This document shows, piece after piece, positions 27,599 through 35,531 of a stretch of DNA of 64,000 nucleotides (the stretch's first letter is position 1; every line of letters starts with the position of its first letter). Position numbers and translations under genes: made by a program. The notes under the pieces were generated by a model that worked only from the letters and a program-made list of their open reading frames with translations, was not told the origin of the DNA and ran no database searches. Source of the stretch: JBGAKG01 sp044224495 (GTDB lineage Bacteria; Myxococcota_A; Polyangia; Polyangiales; Polyangiaceae); contig JBGAKG010000001.1 in the NCBI GenBank assembly GCA_044224495.1, positions 459,747 through 523,746 of the forward strand, read 5' to 3'.

Positions 27599-28560
27599 CC
27601 GCCACCGCCCCCGAGAAGGCCGAGCGCCCCGCCCGCCCGATGCCGGTGGCGCTCGCGCTCTGGCGATTGTCGCGCCCGAGCTTCTCGTTCTGGCTGCTCG
27701 GCGTCCCCATGATCGGCTGGGGCTTCGCGCACTGGGACCGCGCGATCGAGGCGCAGAACCCCTGGGCCATCCCGTGGATGCTCGCGAGCTGGTACCTCCT
27801 CAGCGCGGCGACGCTCTGGCTCAACGCGGCGCTCGACGAAGACGAAGGCGGGGCGCTCTTCGCGGCGAAGACGCCGCGCCCGAAGCACGTCGACCGTTGG
27901 GGCTACGCGGGGCTCGTGCTCTCGGTGGCGCTGGCGGCCAAGGCGGGGCTCGGCGTCTTCGTCTGTTGCCTGATCTGCGCGGTGATGAGCGTCTTCTACT
28001 CGCACCCGAAGACGATGTGGAAAGGCCATCCCATTTTGGGACCGATGGTCAACGTGGTCGGGTACGGCATCCTCTCGATGCTCGCCGGTTGGTGGGTCGC
28101 GGGCGTGAAGATGAACCTGCGCACCGGCCTCTCGTTCGCGATGCTCTCCACCTGGATGCTGGGGATCTTCTTCGCCGCCCAAGCCTTCCAGTACGAGGAC
28201 GACGCGCGCCGCGGCTACCGCACGATGGTCGTGACCCACGGTCCCCAGGGCGCGCTGAAGGCGGGCCGGATCTGCATGACCGCCGCCGCGCTCTCGTTCT
28301 TCGCGCTCACGGCGCTCGGGTTCTTCCCGCGCTGGTGCCTGCTCTCCTTCCCGCTCTTCGTCCTGTCCGACGTGCACCTCGCCAAGTGGCAGAAGCAGCC
28401 CGGCGGCGGCACGGCGAAATGGGCGAACGGCTACGTGAAGCGGATCCTGGTCGCGGCCATCTTCACGATGACGCTGGCGTACGTCGACTACTGGGTCTCC
28501 GAGCGCCGGAACGAGCCCGTCTGCGGGCTGGGGACCGTGCGCGGACGGCCGGTCGACTGA
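27595..28560 (+). CDS. UbiA-family membrane prenyltransferase
   Basis: 321 aa, with its ATG overlapping the previous stop (ATGA). About eight or nine membrane helices. The first Asp-rich motif is NAALDEDEG (Asn77, Asp81, Asp83), a variant of NDxxDxxxD, and the second is YEDDARRG (Asp202-Asp203). These bind Mg2+ and the prenyl diphosphate. UbiA enzymes attach prenyl chains to aromatic rings, heme, chlorophyllide or glycerol phosphate; the acceptor is not readable here. A geranylgeranyl reductase follows 46 bp downstream. Confidence 0.9.
   Translation: MTATAPEKAERPARPMPVALALWRLSRPSFSFWLLGVPMIGWGFAHWDRAIEAQNPWAIPWMLASWYLLSAATLWLNAALDEDEGGALFAAKTPRPKHVDRWGYAGLVLSVALAAKAGLGVFVCCLICAVMSVFYSHPKTMWKGHPILGPMVNVVGYGILSMLAGWWVAGVKMNLRTGLSFAMLSTWMLGIFFAAQAFQYEDDARRGYRTMVVTHGPQGALKAGRICMTAAALSFFALTALGFFPRWCLLSFPLFVLSDVHLAKWQKQPGGGTAKWANGYVKRILVAAIFTMTLAYVDYWVSERRNEPVCGLGTVRGRPVD
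28029..28041. repeat. 13-bp palindrome, identical to 22192
   Basis: TCCCATTTTGGGA inside the UbiA gene (codes within HPILGP), so both identical copies are in unrelated reading frames and proteins. Confidence 0.7.
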
Positions 28561-28606
28561 CGCTCCGGCGTTGCCAAACTCGGCCGCCTGTCGTACGTCC
28601 TCCCGC

Positions 28607-29785
28607 ATGTACGACGTCCTCATCATCGGCGGTGGCCCCGGCGGCTCGGCCGCGGCCGTGGCACTCGCCCAGCGCGGCGTGACGAACGTGCTCCTCCTCG
28701 ATCGCGACGGGTTCCCGCGCGACAAGACGTGCGGCTCCGGCCTCTCGCCGAACGCGATCGCCATCTGTGACGAGCTCGGCATCGGCGAAGAGATGAAGAA
28801 GCTCGCCTACCCGATCATGAGCGTCCGGGTGGTCACGCCGGGCGGGCGCGAGATGGTGCTCGCGTCGGATGCGGCGGCCGTCGTCTGCCTGCGCCGCCAC
28901 TTCGACAACCTGCTCGTCGAGCGCGCGCAGAAGCTGGGCGTCACGGTCGAGACGCCGTTCCTCGCGCAGGAGCTGATCAAGGAAGGCGATCGGATCGTCG
29001 GCGTGCGGAGCCGCGACGGGAAGGAGCGCCGCGCGCGCTACGTGCTCGTCGCCGACGGCGCCCACTCGATCTTCTCGATGGACCCGCGCCCGAAGCGCAG
29101 CATCTCGACGCTGATGGGCTGGTGGGAGGACTTCGACTTCGTGCCGGGCCAGCTCGACATGATCTTCGACAAGAACGTCTCGCCGCTCTACGGCTGGATG
29201 TTCCCCGAGGCGAAGAACCGCGTGAACATCGGCATCTGCATCGACGGGCAGGATGCGAGCGGTGAGAAGTCGCAGAAGCCGCTGCGCGCCACGTTCGACC
29301 GCTTCCTGCAGGACCAGTACGGCGCCAAGCTGAAGAAGGCGCGCCAGGTCGGGCGGCTCAAGGGCCACCCGATCGTGTTCACGACGATGATCGGTCACTG
29401 CACGGCGCCCGGTGCGATCCACCTCGGCGAGGCCGCGCGCATCACGCACAACGCCACCGGCGAGGGCATCTACCACGCGATGCGGAGCGGAACGTTCGCG
29501 GCCGAGGCGGTGAAGGCGATCCTCGGCGGCGAGCTGTCGGAGGAGAAGGCGCAGCAGCGCTACGTCTGGCAGCAGCGCAAGCACTTCACCACCGGGTTCC
29601 TCGGCGGGTGGGCGCTGCGCGGGCTCGTGCAGACGCCGGTGCTCGACGTCGTCGCGCGCGTCTACAACGAGCCGCGCGTGCGCCAGGCCGTGGTGAAGAT
29701 CCTCGGCAGCGCGCTCGCGGGCGCGAACGTGAAGGACGCGGCGGCATCGACGCCAGGGACCGGACACGTAGCGGCGAGCGTGTGA
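28607..29785 (+). CDS. Geranylgeranyl-reductase-family flavoprotein
   Basis: 392 aa. FAD site GGGPGG (8-13), the family's KTCGSGLSPNA (40-50), and the substrate-tunnel motif PLYGWMFP (193-200), which fits PxxYxWxFP. The second FAD motif reads HLGEAARITHNATGEGI, with Glu in place of the usual Asp of GDAA. The family saturates double bonds of geranylgeranyl chains on chlorophyll, quinones or archaeal-type ether lipids. Placement after UbiA means the pair probably makes and then reduces one prenylated lipid. A hairpin terminator lies just after the stop. Confidence 0.9.
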   Translation: MYDVLIIGGGPGGSAAAVALAQRGVTNVLLLDRDGFPRDKTCGSGLSPNAIAICDELGIGEEMKKLAYPIMSVRVVTPGGREMVLASDAAAVVCLRRHFDNLLVERAQKLGVTVETPFLAQELIKEGDRIVGVRSRDGKERRARYVLVADGAHSIFSMDPRPKRSISTLMGWWEDFDFVPGQLDMIFDKNVSPLYGWMFPEAKNRVNIGICIDGQDASGEKSQKPLRATFDRFLQDQYGAKLKKARQVGRLKGHPIVFTTMIGHCTAPGAIHLGEAARITHNATGEGIYHAMRSGTFAAEAVKAILGGELSEEKAQQRYVWQQRKHFTTGFLGGWALRGLVQTPVLDVVARVYNEPRVRQAVVKILGSALAGANVKDAAASTPGTGHVAASV

Positions 29786-29788
29786 TCT

Positions 29789-29830
29789 GGAGCACCCCGG
29801 ACTGAAGTGACTGAAGTCCGGGGGGCTCCT
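29789..29830 (+). terminator. Hairpin after the geranylgeranyl reductase gene
   Basis: An imperfect inverted repeat with core CCCCGGACT (29795-29803) and AGTCCGGGG (29815-29823), extended by GGAG/CTCC ends. There is no run of T after it, so it may act as a bidirectional or Rho-type end point. It belongs to the same hairpin family as the repeats at 31670-32307. Confidence 0.5.
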
Positions 29831-29856
29831 GTTTGATCACGACGATGGTCGCTCGT

Positions 29857-29869
29857 ACCAATTTGGTAC
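29857..29869. repeat. 13-bp palindrome TACCA-N3-TGGTA, intergenic
   Basis: TACCAATTTGGTA upstream of the metalloprotease-like gene, about 75 bp before its candidate promoter. It is the only clearly promoter-proximal copy. Confidence 0.7.
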
Positions 29870-29942
29870 GACGGCGCGACCGCCGGCGAAGCGCACTATT
29901 TTTCCGTTCAGGCTGGGCGGTTTCCATCGTGGATGGATTCCG

Positions 29943-29970
29943 TTGTCCACGGACGCGGCAAACCTACACT
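29943..29970 (+). promoter_or_regulatory. Candidate sigma-70-type promoter for the metalloprotease-like gene
   Basis: TTGTCC and TACACT are 16 bp apart in the AT-richest part of the intergenic region, ending 50 bp before the ATG at 30021. This is a match by eye only. Confidence 0.3.
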
Positions 29971-30020
29971 GGAGACATAAGAGCTTGCGGGGCTGATTTT
30001 GGGGCGTAGTTATTGGGCCC

Positions 30021-31592
30021 ATGAAGCTCTCGCGTCTTGCTCTTGGGCCTCTCTTCGTCTTCCTCGCGGCGTGTGGCGGTTCGGATCCGACGCCGTTCAC
30101 CCAGACGGACGACGCAGGCAACCCGGTGGACGACGCGGGCAACCCGGTGGACGACGCGGGCAAGCCGGTGACGCCGGACGGCGGCCCGACGAAGGACTCG
30201 GGGCCGCCGGTGGTGAACGGCACGCCGCTGGTCGAGAACCTCACGATCAGCGAGGTCGCGGTCTTCCAGACCGTGAAGATCGACGTGATGAAGTCCGGGG
30301 CGGCGGTGGCGGCGAAGCCCCCCGTCGTCGCCGATCGCGCGGCGCTCGTCCGCGTCTACGTCACGCCGGGTGCCGGCTACGCGCCGCACGCGATCCAGGG
30401 CCAGCTCGTGCTCGAGAGCAGCAACGGCAAGAACACCTACCCCGTCGACGTGACGCCGTCGTCGGCGTCGACCGATGCGACCCTCGGCTCGACGATCAAC
30501 TTCGAGGTGCCCGCGAACATCATCAAGGCGGACACGAAGTTCTCCGTCGCGCTGCGCGAGAAGTCGGGCAACAAGGCGGTCGCGTCGAGCGCGGCGCAGT
30601 GGCCGATGGACGGAACGACGACGGCGCTGGGCGCCGTGTCGGTCGGGCCGCAGCTCAAGGTCGTGATCGTCCCGATCCAGTACGCGACCGACGGCTCGAA
30701 TCGGCTCCCGGACACGAGCCCGGCGCAGATCCAGAAGTACAAGGACATCCTCGGCGCGCTCTACCCGGTGCCGACGGTCGACGTGACGGTGCGCTCGGCG
30801 CCGGTGTCGATCAACTTCACCGTGAGCGCGGGGGGCACGGGCTACAACTCGCTCCTCAACACGGTCCTCCAGACCCGCGCGCAGGACAAGCCGGCGAACG
30901 ACGTCTACTACTGGGGTGCGATCGCTCCGGCCGCGTCGTTCGGCACGTTCTGCGGGGGCGGCTGCGTGACGGGCCTCTCGCCGCTCGTGAACAACCCGAA
31001 CGACTACCAGAGCCGCGCGAGCGTGGGCGTGGGCTTCACCGGTGACAGCTCGGTCTACACGGCCGCGCACGAGATCGGCCACGCGCACGGCCGCAACCAC
31101 GCGCCGTGCGGCGGCGCGTCGGGGACGGATCCGAACTACCCCTACTCGAACGGCAGCACCGGCGTGTGGGGCTACAACATCACGACGAAGACGCTGCTCG
31201 ATCCGGCCAAGTACAGGGACGTGATGAGCTACTGCAACCCGGACTGGTTCTCGGACTACACCTACGGCGCGATCCTGACGCGCGTGAAGGCCGTGAACGG
31301 GGCGCAGGTCATCGCGGGCATCCCGCGCCCGTACCGTTTTGGTACCGTCGACGAGGCGGGGACCATCTCGTGGACCGGCGAGGCGACGCTCGACTCGACG
31401 CCGGGCGGCGACCCGCGGGACGTGGAGTACCTCGACGCGAACGGGAACGTGGTGGCGACGAAGACGGGCTACTACTACAGCTACGACCACCTTCCGGGCG
31501 GGACGCTGATGGCGCCGCCGCTGCCGGCAGGTGCGGTGAGGACGAGGCTCGTCACGACGGCGGGGAGCGGAGTGTTGGCCCTGCCGAAGTGA
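30021..31592 (+). CDS. Secreted metzincin-like zinc metalloprotease lipoprotein
   Basis: 523 aa. The signal ends in LAAC (Cys18). An Asp/Gly/Pro-rich linker (about 20-65) contains a threefold DDAGNPV repeat encoded by 21-bp tandem repeats. The catalytic zinc site HEIGHAHGRNH is at 350-360, with the Met-turn VMSYC at 401-405. These two motifs define a metzincin-type active site, and the GRNHAPC context resembles M66-like bacterial proteases. Residues about 70-280 are a beta-rich N-domain. It is probably displayed at the cell surface and cleaves extracellular proteins. The gene carries one of the 13-bp palindromes internally (31332). Confidence 0.9.
   Translation: MKLSRLALGPLFVFLAACGGSDPTPFTQTDDAGNPVDDAGNPVDDAGKPVTPDGGPTKDSGPPVVNGTPLVENLTISEVAVFQTVKIDVMKSGAAVAAKPPVVADRAALVRVYVTPGAGYAPHAIQGQLVLESSNGKNTYPVDVTPSSASTDATLGSTINFEVPANIIKADTKFSVALREKSGNKAVASSAAQWPMDGTTTALGAVSVGPQLKVVIVPIQYATDGSNRLPDTSPAQIQKYKDILGALYPVPTVDVTVRSAPVSINFTVSAGGTGYNSLLNTVLQTRAQDKPANDVYYWGAIAPAASFGTFCGGGCVTGLSPLVNNPNDYQSRASVGVGFTGDSSVYTAAHEIGHAHGRNHAPCGGASGTDPNYPYSNGSTGVWGYNITTKTLLDPAKYRDVMSYCNPDWFSDYTYGAILTRVKAVNGAQVIAGIPRPYRFGTVDEAGTISWTGEATLDSTPGGDPRDVEYLDANGNVVATKTGYYYSYDHLPGGTLMAPPLPAGAVRTRLVTTAGSGVLALPK
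30108..30170 (+). repeat. 21-bp tandem repeat, three copies, in frame
   Basis: Copies at 30108, 30129 and 30150 starting GACGACGC(A/G)GGCAA, each encoding DDAGNPV or DDAGKPV in the lipoprotein linker. The copies are nearly identical, so the number of copies can change by slippage without changing the reading frame. Confidence 0.9.
31332..31344. repeat. 13-bp palindrome variant TACCG-N3-TGGTA
   Basis: TACCGTTTTGGTA near the 3' end of the metalloprotease-like gene. Confidence 0.65.
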
Positions 31593-31600
31593 GCTGGCCA

Positions 31601-31657
31601 TCCGTAAACGTGCCCGTGCCCGTGCCCGTGCCCGAGGCGCGCACTCGGTGTTGGGGG
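31601..31657 (+). repeat. Repeat unit R1, left copy
   Basis: Contains CCGTAAACG, four tandem GTGCCC units, then CACTCGGTGTTGGGG. It recurs in reverse orientation at 32081-32142. Confidence 0.85.
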
Positions 31658-31669
31658 CGAGACTTTTAG

Positions 31670-31748
31670 GGCACCCCGGGCTGAAGCCCGGGGCAGCAAA
31701 ACTTCGGAGAATGACTCGCCGGGAAGCCCGCCCAGGAGGGCGGGCTCT
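31670..31748 (+). repeat. Repeat unit R2, left copy (double hairpin)
   Basis: 79 bp with two perfect hairpins: CACCCCGGGCT/AGCCCGGGG and AGCCCGCCC/GGGCGGGCT. It recurs nearly identically in reverse at 32166-32243. REP-like structure; it may also end transcription from the metalloprotease-like gene. Confidence 0.85.
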
Positions 31749-31866
31749 CAGTGCCGGATGCGGGCGGCAGTACACTCGACGATGAAGCCCGGTGCAGCGG
31801 CCCTCGAACTTCGGCGGACTCCTGCGTCGGGTCCTCGTCCCGCGCGCACGAGGGCGCGGGTGTCGG

Positions 31867-31938
31867 AGGTGCGGATGGGATTTGAACCCACGTGTGCCGG
31901 TTTTGCAAACCGGTGCCTAACCACTTGGCTACCGCACC
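31867..31938 (-). tRNA. trnC: tRNA-Cys (GCA)
   Basis: 72 nt read on the minus strand. The acceptor stem pairs GGTGCGG with CCGCACC, the discriminator is U73 as usual for Cys, and the anticodon stem-loop is CCGGT-TTGCAAA-ACCGG with anticodon GCA. The T arm contains GGTTCAAATCC. CCA is not encoded. The upstream leader contains a perfect 8-bp hairpin (31942-31959), and repeats R1/R2 flank the gene on both sides. Confidence 0.95.
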
Positions 31939-31941
31939 ACT

Positions 31942-31959
31942 TTCCTGGCGAGCCAGGAA
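31942..31959. repeat. Perfect hairpin in the tRNA-Cys leader
   Basis: TTCCTGGC and GCCAGGAA with a 2-nt GA spacer, ending 4 bp before the tRNA 5' end on the minus strand. A loose promoter-like pair (TTGCCC near 31990-31995 and GATAAA near 31969-31974, minus strand, 15 bp apart) lies just upstream. Confidence 0.6.
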
Positions 31960-32080
31960 GGACCGACGTTTATCCGGACCCGGTCCTGAGGGCAAGAGCT
32001 TCGAAAATTCGGACCGACCGGCGGTCGCTCAGCGCGGGCTTCGCGCAAGACGACACCGAGAGCCCGCCCTCTTGGGCGGG

Positions 32081-32142
32081 CCCCAAATCAACACCGAGTG
32101 CATGCCTCCGGGCACGGGCACGGGCACGGGCACGTTTACGGA
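32081..32142 (-). repeat. Repeat unit R1, inverted right copy
   Basis: Reverse complement of 31601-31657 with a few changes, including four GGGCAC units and the CGTTTACGGA end. A partial R2-like hairpin (GAGAGCCCGCC, GGGCGGGC) precedes it at about 32058-32082. Confidence 0.85.
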
Positions 32143-32165
32143 CGGGTCAGGGCTTCACCTGCACC

Positions 32166-32243
32166 GAGAGCCCGCCCCTTGGGCGGGCTTCCCGGCGAGT
32201 CACTCTCCGAAGTTTTGCTGCCCCGGGCTTCAGCCCGGGGTGC
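32166..32243 (-). repeat. Repeat unit R2, inverted right copy
   Basis: Near-perfect reverse complement of 31670-31748, with both hairpins conserved although the loop bases differ, which indicates selection on or duplication of the stems. Confidence 0.85.
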
Positions 32244-32307
32244 CCCAAACTCTCTGAAGTCTCGCACCCGGGCCCGGGGTGCCCCAAACTCTCTGAAGTC
32301 TCGCACC
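32237..32307 (+). repeat. 32-bp direct repeat, two copies
   Basis: Identical copies at 32237-32268 and 32276-32307 starting GGGGTGCCCCAAACTCTCTG, with 7 bp between them. They extend the end of R2' toward the serS stop and look like local duplication of repeat debris. The remaining sequence of 31593-32335 holds no gene apart from tRNA-Cys. Confidence 0.9.
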
Positions 32308-32335
32308 GGTGCACTTCAGCCCGGGGTGCCCAACC

Positions 32336-33604
32336 TCAGGCCTTCAGCACTTCGATCCCGTTCATGTACTTCACGAGCGCCTTCGGCAGAACGATGGACC
32401 CATCTCGCTGCTGATGATTCTCGAGCAACGGAATCAAAATCCGCGGCGACGCGATCGCGGTGTTGTTCAACGTGTACGGGTACCCGAGCGTTCCGTCCGC
32501 GAGCCGCAGCCGGATGTTCGAGCGCCGCGCCTGGAAGTCCCCGAGCGTCGAGCACGAGTGCGTCTCGCTGTACGTCTTGCGGCTCGGCATCCACGACTCG
32601 ACCTCGTGCTTGCGCGTTTGGCCCAGGCCGATCTCGCCGGTACAGGCGATGCACACGCGGTACGGGATCTCGAGCTCCGCGAGGACCGCCTCCGCGTTCG
32701 AGAGGAGCTGGTAGTGCTCCTTCTCCGCGACGGCTTCGTCGGGCGGACAGAAGACGACCTGCTCCACCTTCGTGAACTGGTGCACGCGGTAGAGGCCCTT
32801 CGTGTCCTTGCCGTGCGCCCCGGCTTCGCGCCGGAAGCACTGCGAGAGCCCCGCGTAGCGGATCGGGAGCGCGCTCGGATCCAGCGTCTCGTCGCAGTGG
32901 AGCGAGACCAGCGGCACCTCGCTCGTGCCGACCAGGAAGAGCTCGTCCGCCGGGATCGAGTACGCCTCGTCCTTGCTCAGCGGGAAGAAGCCCGTGCCCT
33001 GGAGCGCACGCTCGCGGACGATCACGGGCGGAATCACCAGCGTCATGCCGCGCGCGACGAGGATGTCGATCGTGAGCCGCGTCACCGCGAGCTCGAGCAG
33101 CGCGCCCATGCCGGTCAGTGCGTACGAGCGCCCGCCGGCGAAGCGGCGCGGCCCGTCCCACGCGACCATCTTGTGCGCGGTCATCAGGTCGACGTGATCC
33201 TTCGGCTCGAAGTCGAAGGTGCGCGGCGTCCCCACCTTGCGGATCTCGACGTTGTCTTCCTCGCCCTTGCCGACGGGGACCTCCGGCCGGGGGATGCTCG
33301 GAACGCGGAGCATGAGATCCTCGAAGCGCTTCTGCGCCTCGGCGAGCTTCGGCTCGAGCGTCTCGAGCGACGTCTTCACCGTCTTGCCCTCTTCGATGAG
33401 CTTGGGGCGGTCTTCCTTCGACGCCTTCGGGATCGAGCCGGCGATCTCGTTCTTGCGCGCGCGGAGCTTCTCGATCTCGGTGATGGACTCGCGGCGGACG
33501 CGATCGGCTTCGAGGAGGGCGTCGAGATCGACGTCGCACCGCTTGTTCTGGATCGCGGCGCGGACGACGTCTGGGTTCTGGCGGATGAACGCGATGTCGA
33601 GCAT
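32336..33604 (-). CDS. serS: Seryl-tRNA synthetase
   Basis: 422 aa, the usual length. The N-terminal tRNA-binding coiled coil (about 30-100: LLEADRVRRESITEIEKLRA) is followed by the class II catalytic core: motif 2 FRREAGAHGKDTKGLYRVHQ and motif 3 in the DGTLGYPYTLNNTAIASPRI region. It charges tRNA-Ser with serine via seryl-adenylate. It is preceded by no obvious T-box or leader peptide. The gene ends in repeat-rich DNA next to tRNA-Cys. Confidence 0.97.
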   Translation of the reverse strand: MLDIAFIRQNPDVVRAAIQNKRCDVDLDALLEADRVRRESITEIEKLRARKNEIAGSIPKASKEDRPKLIEEGKTVKTSLETLEPKLAEAQKRFEDLMLRVPSIPRPEVPVGKGEEDNVEIRKVGTPRTFDFEPKDHVDLMTAHKMVAWDGPRRFAGGRSYALTGMGALLELAVTRLTIDILVARGMTLVIPPVIVRERALQGTGFFPLSKDEAYSIPADELFLVGTSEVPLVSLHCDETLDPSALPIRYAGLSQCFRREAGAHGKDTKGLYRVHQFTKVEQVVFCPPDEAVAEKEHYQLLSNAEAVLAELEIPYRVCIACTGEIGLGQTRKHEVESWMPSRKTYSETHSCSTLGDFQARRSNIRLRLADGTLGYPYTLNNTAIASPRILIPLLENHQQRDGSIVLPKALVKYMNGIEVLKA

Positions 33605-33705
33605 GACCTTCTGACGCGCACCATCGTCGTTTTTCGACCCTCTCGCAAGCGGCGCCGGCCCACCCTGGAAATCCAGCCGGATTCGCGCTAGCTCTGGGAG
33701 GATCC

Positions 33706-33957
33706 ATGAGCTCGAACGGCAAGGCTTGCGGTCCCCACACCGTCGTCGTCAATACCGAGGGCCTCCGGCTCGCGAAATGCCCCTGCGGCACCTTCCACGT
33801 CACGCTCGTGGCGAGCGGGGTCACCCTGCAGCTCTCGCAGGACCGCCTGGCCGAGCTCGGGCGGGCAATCGCGGTGGCGGTCCCCCAGGCGGCGGCAAAA
33901 TCGGCCGAAGTCTGTGATCCGTTGCCTGCTCGCGCCACCACCAAGGGAACCAACTAG
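33706..33957 (+). CDS. Small cytoplasmic protein with a CPC motif
   Basis: 83 aa, with a good ribosome site (GGGAGGATCC) before the ATG. The N-half contains a LAKCPCGTFHVTLV segment whose paired cysteines, with the Cys near the start (ACGP) and His, could bind a metal. The C-half is an amphipathic helix. The family is not recognised. It starts about 100 bp from the divergent serS and lies 8 bp before the protease gene, so it may share that transcript. Confidence 0.7.
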   Translation: MSSNGKACGPHTVVVNTEGLRLAKCPCGTFHVTLVASGVTLQLSQDRLAELGRAIAVAVPQAAAKSAEVCDPLPARATTKGTN

Positions 33958-33965
33958 AGGTTCCC

Positions 33966-35141
33966 ATGCTCAAGCGCTTCCTTTCGGCCGGGCTCCTCCC
34001 GTTGCTCGCGGCGTGTGCCGTCGCATCGAACGACGCCACCCCCGAGCCCACGAGCACGACCACCACGCCGATCATCAACGGCACCGACTCGCCGAACGGC
34101 CCGCAGGACGCGGTCGTCCTGCTGGTGATCACGGACGGGAGCTTCGGCGCCTGCAGCGGCACGCTCGTCGCCCCGAACTTGGTGCTGACCGCGCTCCACT
34201 GCGTGTCGAGGACGGCGGACAAGGCCTTCGGGTGCGATGCCGACGGCAACCTCTTCGGCGGCGGAACCCAGGTCGGTGCCGATCACGATCCGTCGACGAT
34301 CGGCGTCTACGTGGGCAACAAGCGCCCGCCGTTCGGGATCGAGCCCGTCACGCCCGCCGCCAAGGGCGCGAAGATCTTCCACCCCACGACCAAGACGCTC
34401 TGCAACTCGGACATCGCGCTCATCATGCTCGACACGGCGATCGACGCGCCGATCGCACCGATGCGGCTCGATGCGCCCCCGGTCGTGAACGAGTCGTTCA
34501 CCGCCGTCGGTTGGGGCGTGACCGTCACGGATCCGTTCCCCGACACGCGCCAGCAGCGCGCCAACGTCCGCATCAAGCGCGTGGGGCGTTACGAGAGCGC
34601 GATCGAAGCGGTCCCGGTGAACGAGTTCCTGATCGGCGAAGCGATCTGCTCCGGCGACAGCGGCGGTCCGGCGATGGCGTCGCAGACGGGTGCGATCCTC
34701 GGCGTCGTCTCGCGCGGCGGCAACGGCACCTCGGACCCGAACGACCCGGCTGCCGGCTGCATGGGCGGCACGAACTTCTACACCCGCGTGGACGGCTTCC
34801 GGGATCTCATCCTCGGTGCGTTCGAGGAAGCGGGCGCGGAGCCCTGGCTCGAGGGCGGACCCGACCCGCGTCTGGCCAAGATGGGCGCGACCTGCTCGGG
34901 CGACGGCGACTGCCGCTCGAACATCTGCCTCTCGAGCAAGGGCATCTGCTCGCAGGACTGCAGCACCGACGCATGCCCGGCCGGGTACCAATGTGGTACC
35001 GACAACGGACGCCAGGCGTGCTTGCCGGTGCAGCAGAGCGGGGGCTGCAACACGAGCGGTGAGTCGAACGGTGGGTTCGGGATCGCGATCGCGGCGATGT
35101 TCGCGCTCGGCGCGCTGCGGAAGCGCCGCCTCGCGGGCTGA
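33966..35141 (+). CDS. Trypsin-like (S1) serine protease with MYXO-CTERM-like tail
   Basis: 391 aa. The signal has a lipobox-like LAAC (Cys17). The catalytic triad is His78 in TALHC, Asp149 in SDIALI and Ser232 in GDSGGP, so the enzyme should be active. An extra Cys-rich module (about 310-355: CSGDGDCRSNICLSS) follows. The end, GGCNTSGES, then a hydrophobic helix and RKRR, fits the MYXO-CTERM plan (conserved Cys, helix, basic cluster) used for surface sorting in myxobacteria. A 13-bp palindrome lies inside the Cys module (34986). Confidence 0.9.
   Translation: MLKRFLSAGLLPLLAACAVASNDATPEPTSTTTTPIINGTDSPNGPQDAVVLLVITDGSFGACSGTLVAPNLVLTALHCVSRTADKAFGCDADGNLFGGGTQVGADHDPSTIGVYVGNKRPPFGIEPVTPAAKGAKIFHPTTKTLCNSDIALIMLDTAIDAPIAPMRLDAPPVVNESFTAVGWGVTVTDPFPDTRQQRANVRIKRVGRYESAIEAVPVNEFLIGEAICSGDSGGPAMASQTGAILGVVSRGGNGTSDPNDPAAGCMGGTNFYTRVDGFRDLILGAFEEAGAEPWLEGGPDPRLAKMGATCSGDGDCRSNICLSSKGICSQDCSTDACPAGYQCGTDNGRQACLPVQQSGGCNTSGESNGGFGIAIAAMFALGALRKRRLAG
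34986..34998. repeat. 13-bp palindrome TACCA-N3-TGGTA
   Basis: TACCAATGTGGTA in the serine protease gene, within an extended GGTACC/GGTACC context. Confidence 0.7.
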
Positions 35142-35150
35142 CGCGCCGCT

Positions 35151-35423
35151 TCAGTGCCCAGGGTCGAGCACGCCGGGCGAGCCGATCGTCGACTTCTTGA
35201 TGTCCTCCGGGCGGTTGGTGCAGAGCTTGGCGCCCTTCTCGTACCAGCAGCAGTAGCCGCCGCTCCACGTCCCACCGAGCGCGCAACAGGAGTCGCACTC
35301 GATCACGTAGTTGAAGCGCTCGGGCTCCTGCGTCTTCCCCTCGGGCGGGGCGGGCTCCGTGCTCACGGCGCAGGCGGTGACGGTGGCGACGATGGCGAAG
35401 ATGGAAACGGTGGTTCGGTTCAT
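35151..35423 (-). CDS. Small Cys-rich lipoprotein
   Basis: 90 aa, with a textbook ribosome site (AGGAGG) before the ATG at 35423. The lipobox is VTAC (Cys18). The mature part has a compact cysteine block (CDSCCALGGTWSGGYCCWYE, then CTN), which suggests a disulfide-knotted or metal-binding mini-domain. The family is not recognised. It converges on the protease gene. Confidence 0.75.
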   Translation of the reverse strand: MNRTTVSIFAIVATVTACAVSTEPAPPEGKTQEPERFNYVIECDSCCALGGTWSGGYCCWYEKGAKLCTNRPEDIKKSTIGSPGVLDPGH

Positions 35424-35510
35424 GGGTCCTCCTGAGGCCGCGCCTGCGACCTCGAAGAGGAACCTAGAACGTGCCGCGTCCGTGCGCGATTGCTCCCTCC
35501 GGACACGCCG

Positions 35511-35523
35511 TCCCGGTCTGGGA
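35511..35523. repeat. 13-bp palindrome variant TCCCG-N3-TGGGA
   Basis: TCCCGGTCTGGGA in the intergenic gap between the small Cys-rich lipoprotein (start 35423) and the stop at 35532. Confidence 0.55.
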
Positions 35524-35531
35524 CGATGGTG

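Noticed and set aside
27595..29785. UbiA plus geranylgeranyl reductase as chlorophyll synthesis
   Set aside because: No other photosynthesis gene is present and the host type is not phototrophic, so a different prenyl lipid is more likely.
32237..32307. Two 32-bp identical repeats considered as a CRISPR array
   Set aside because: Only two copies, 7-bp spacing and no cas genes.
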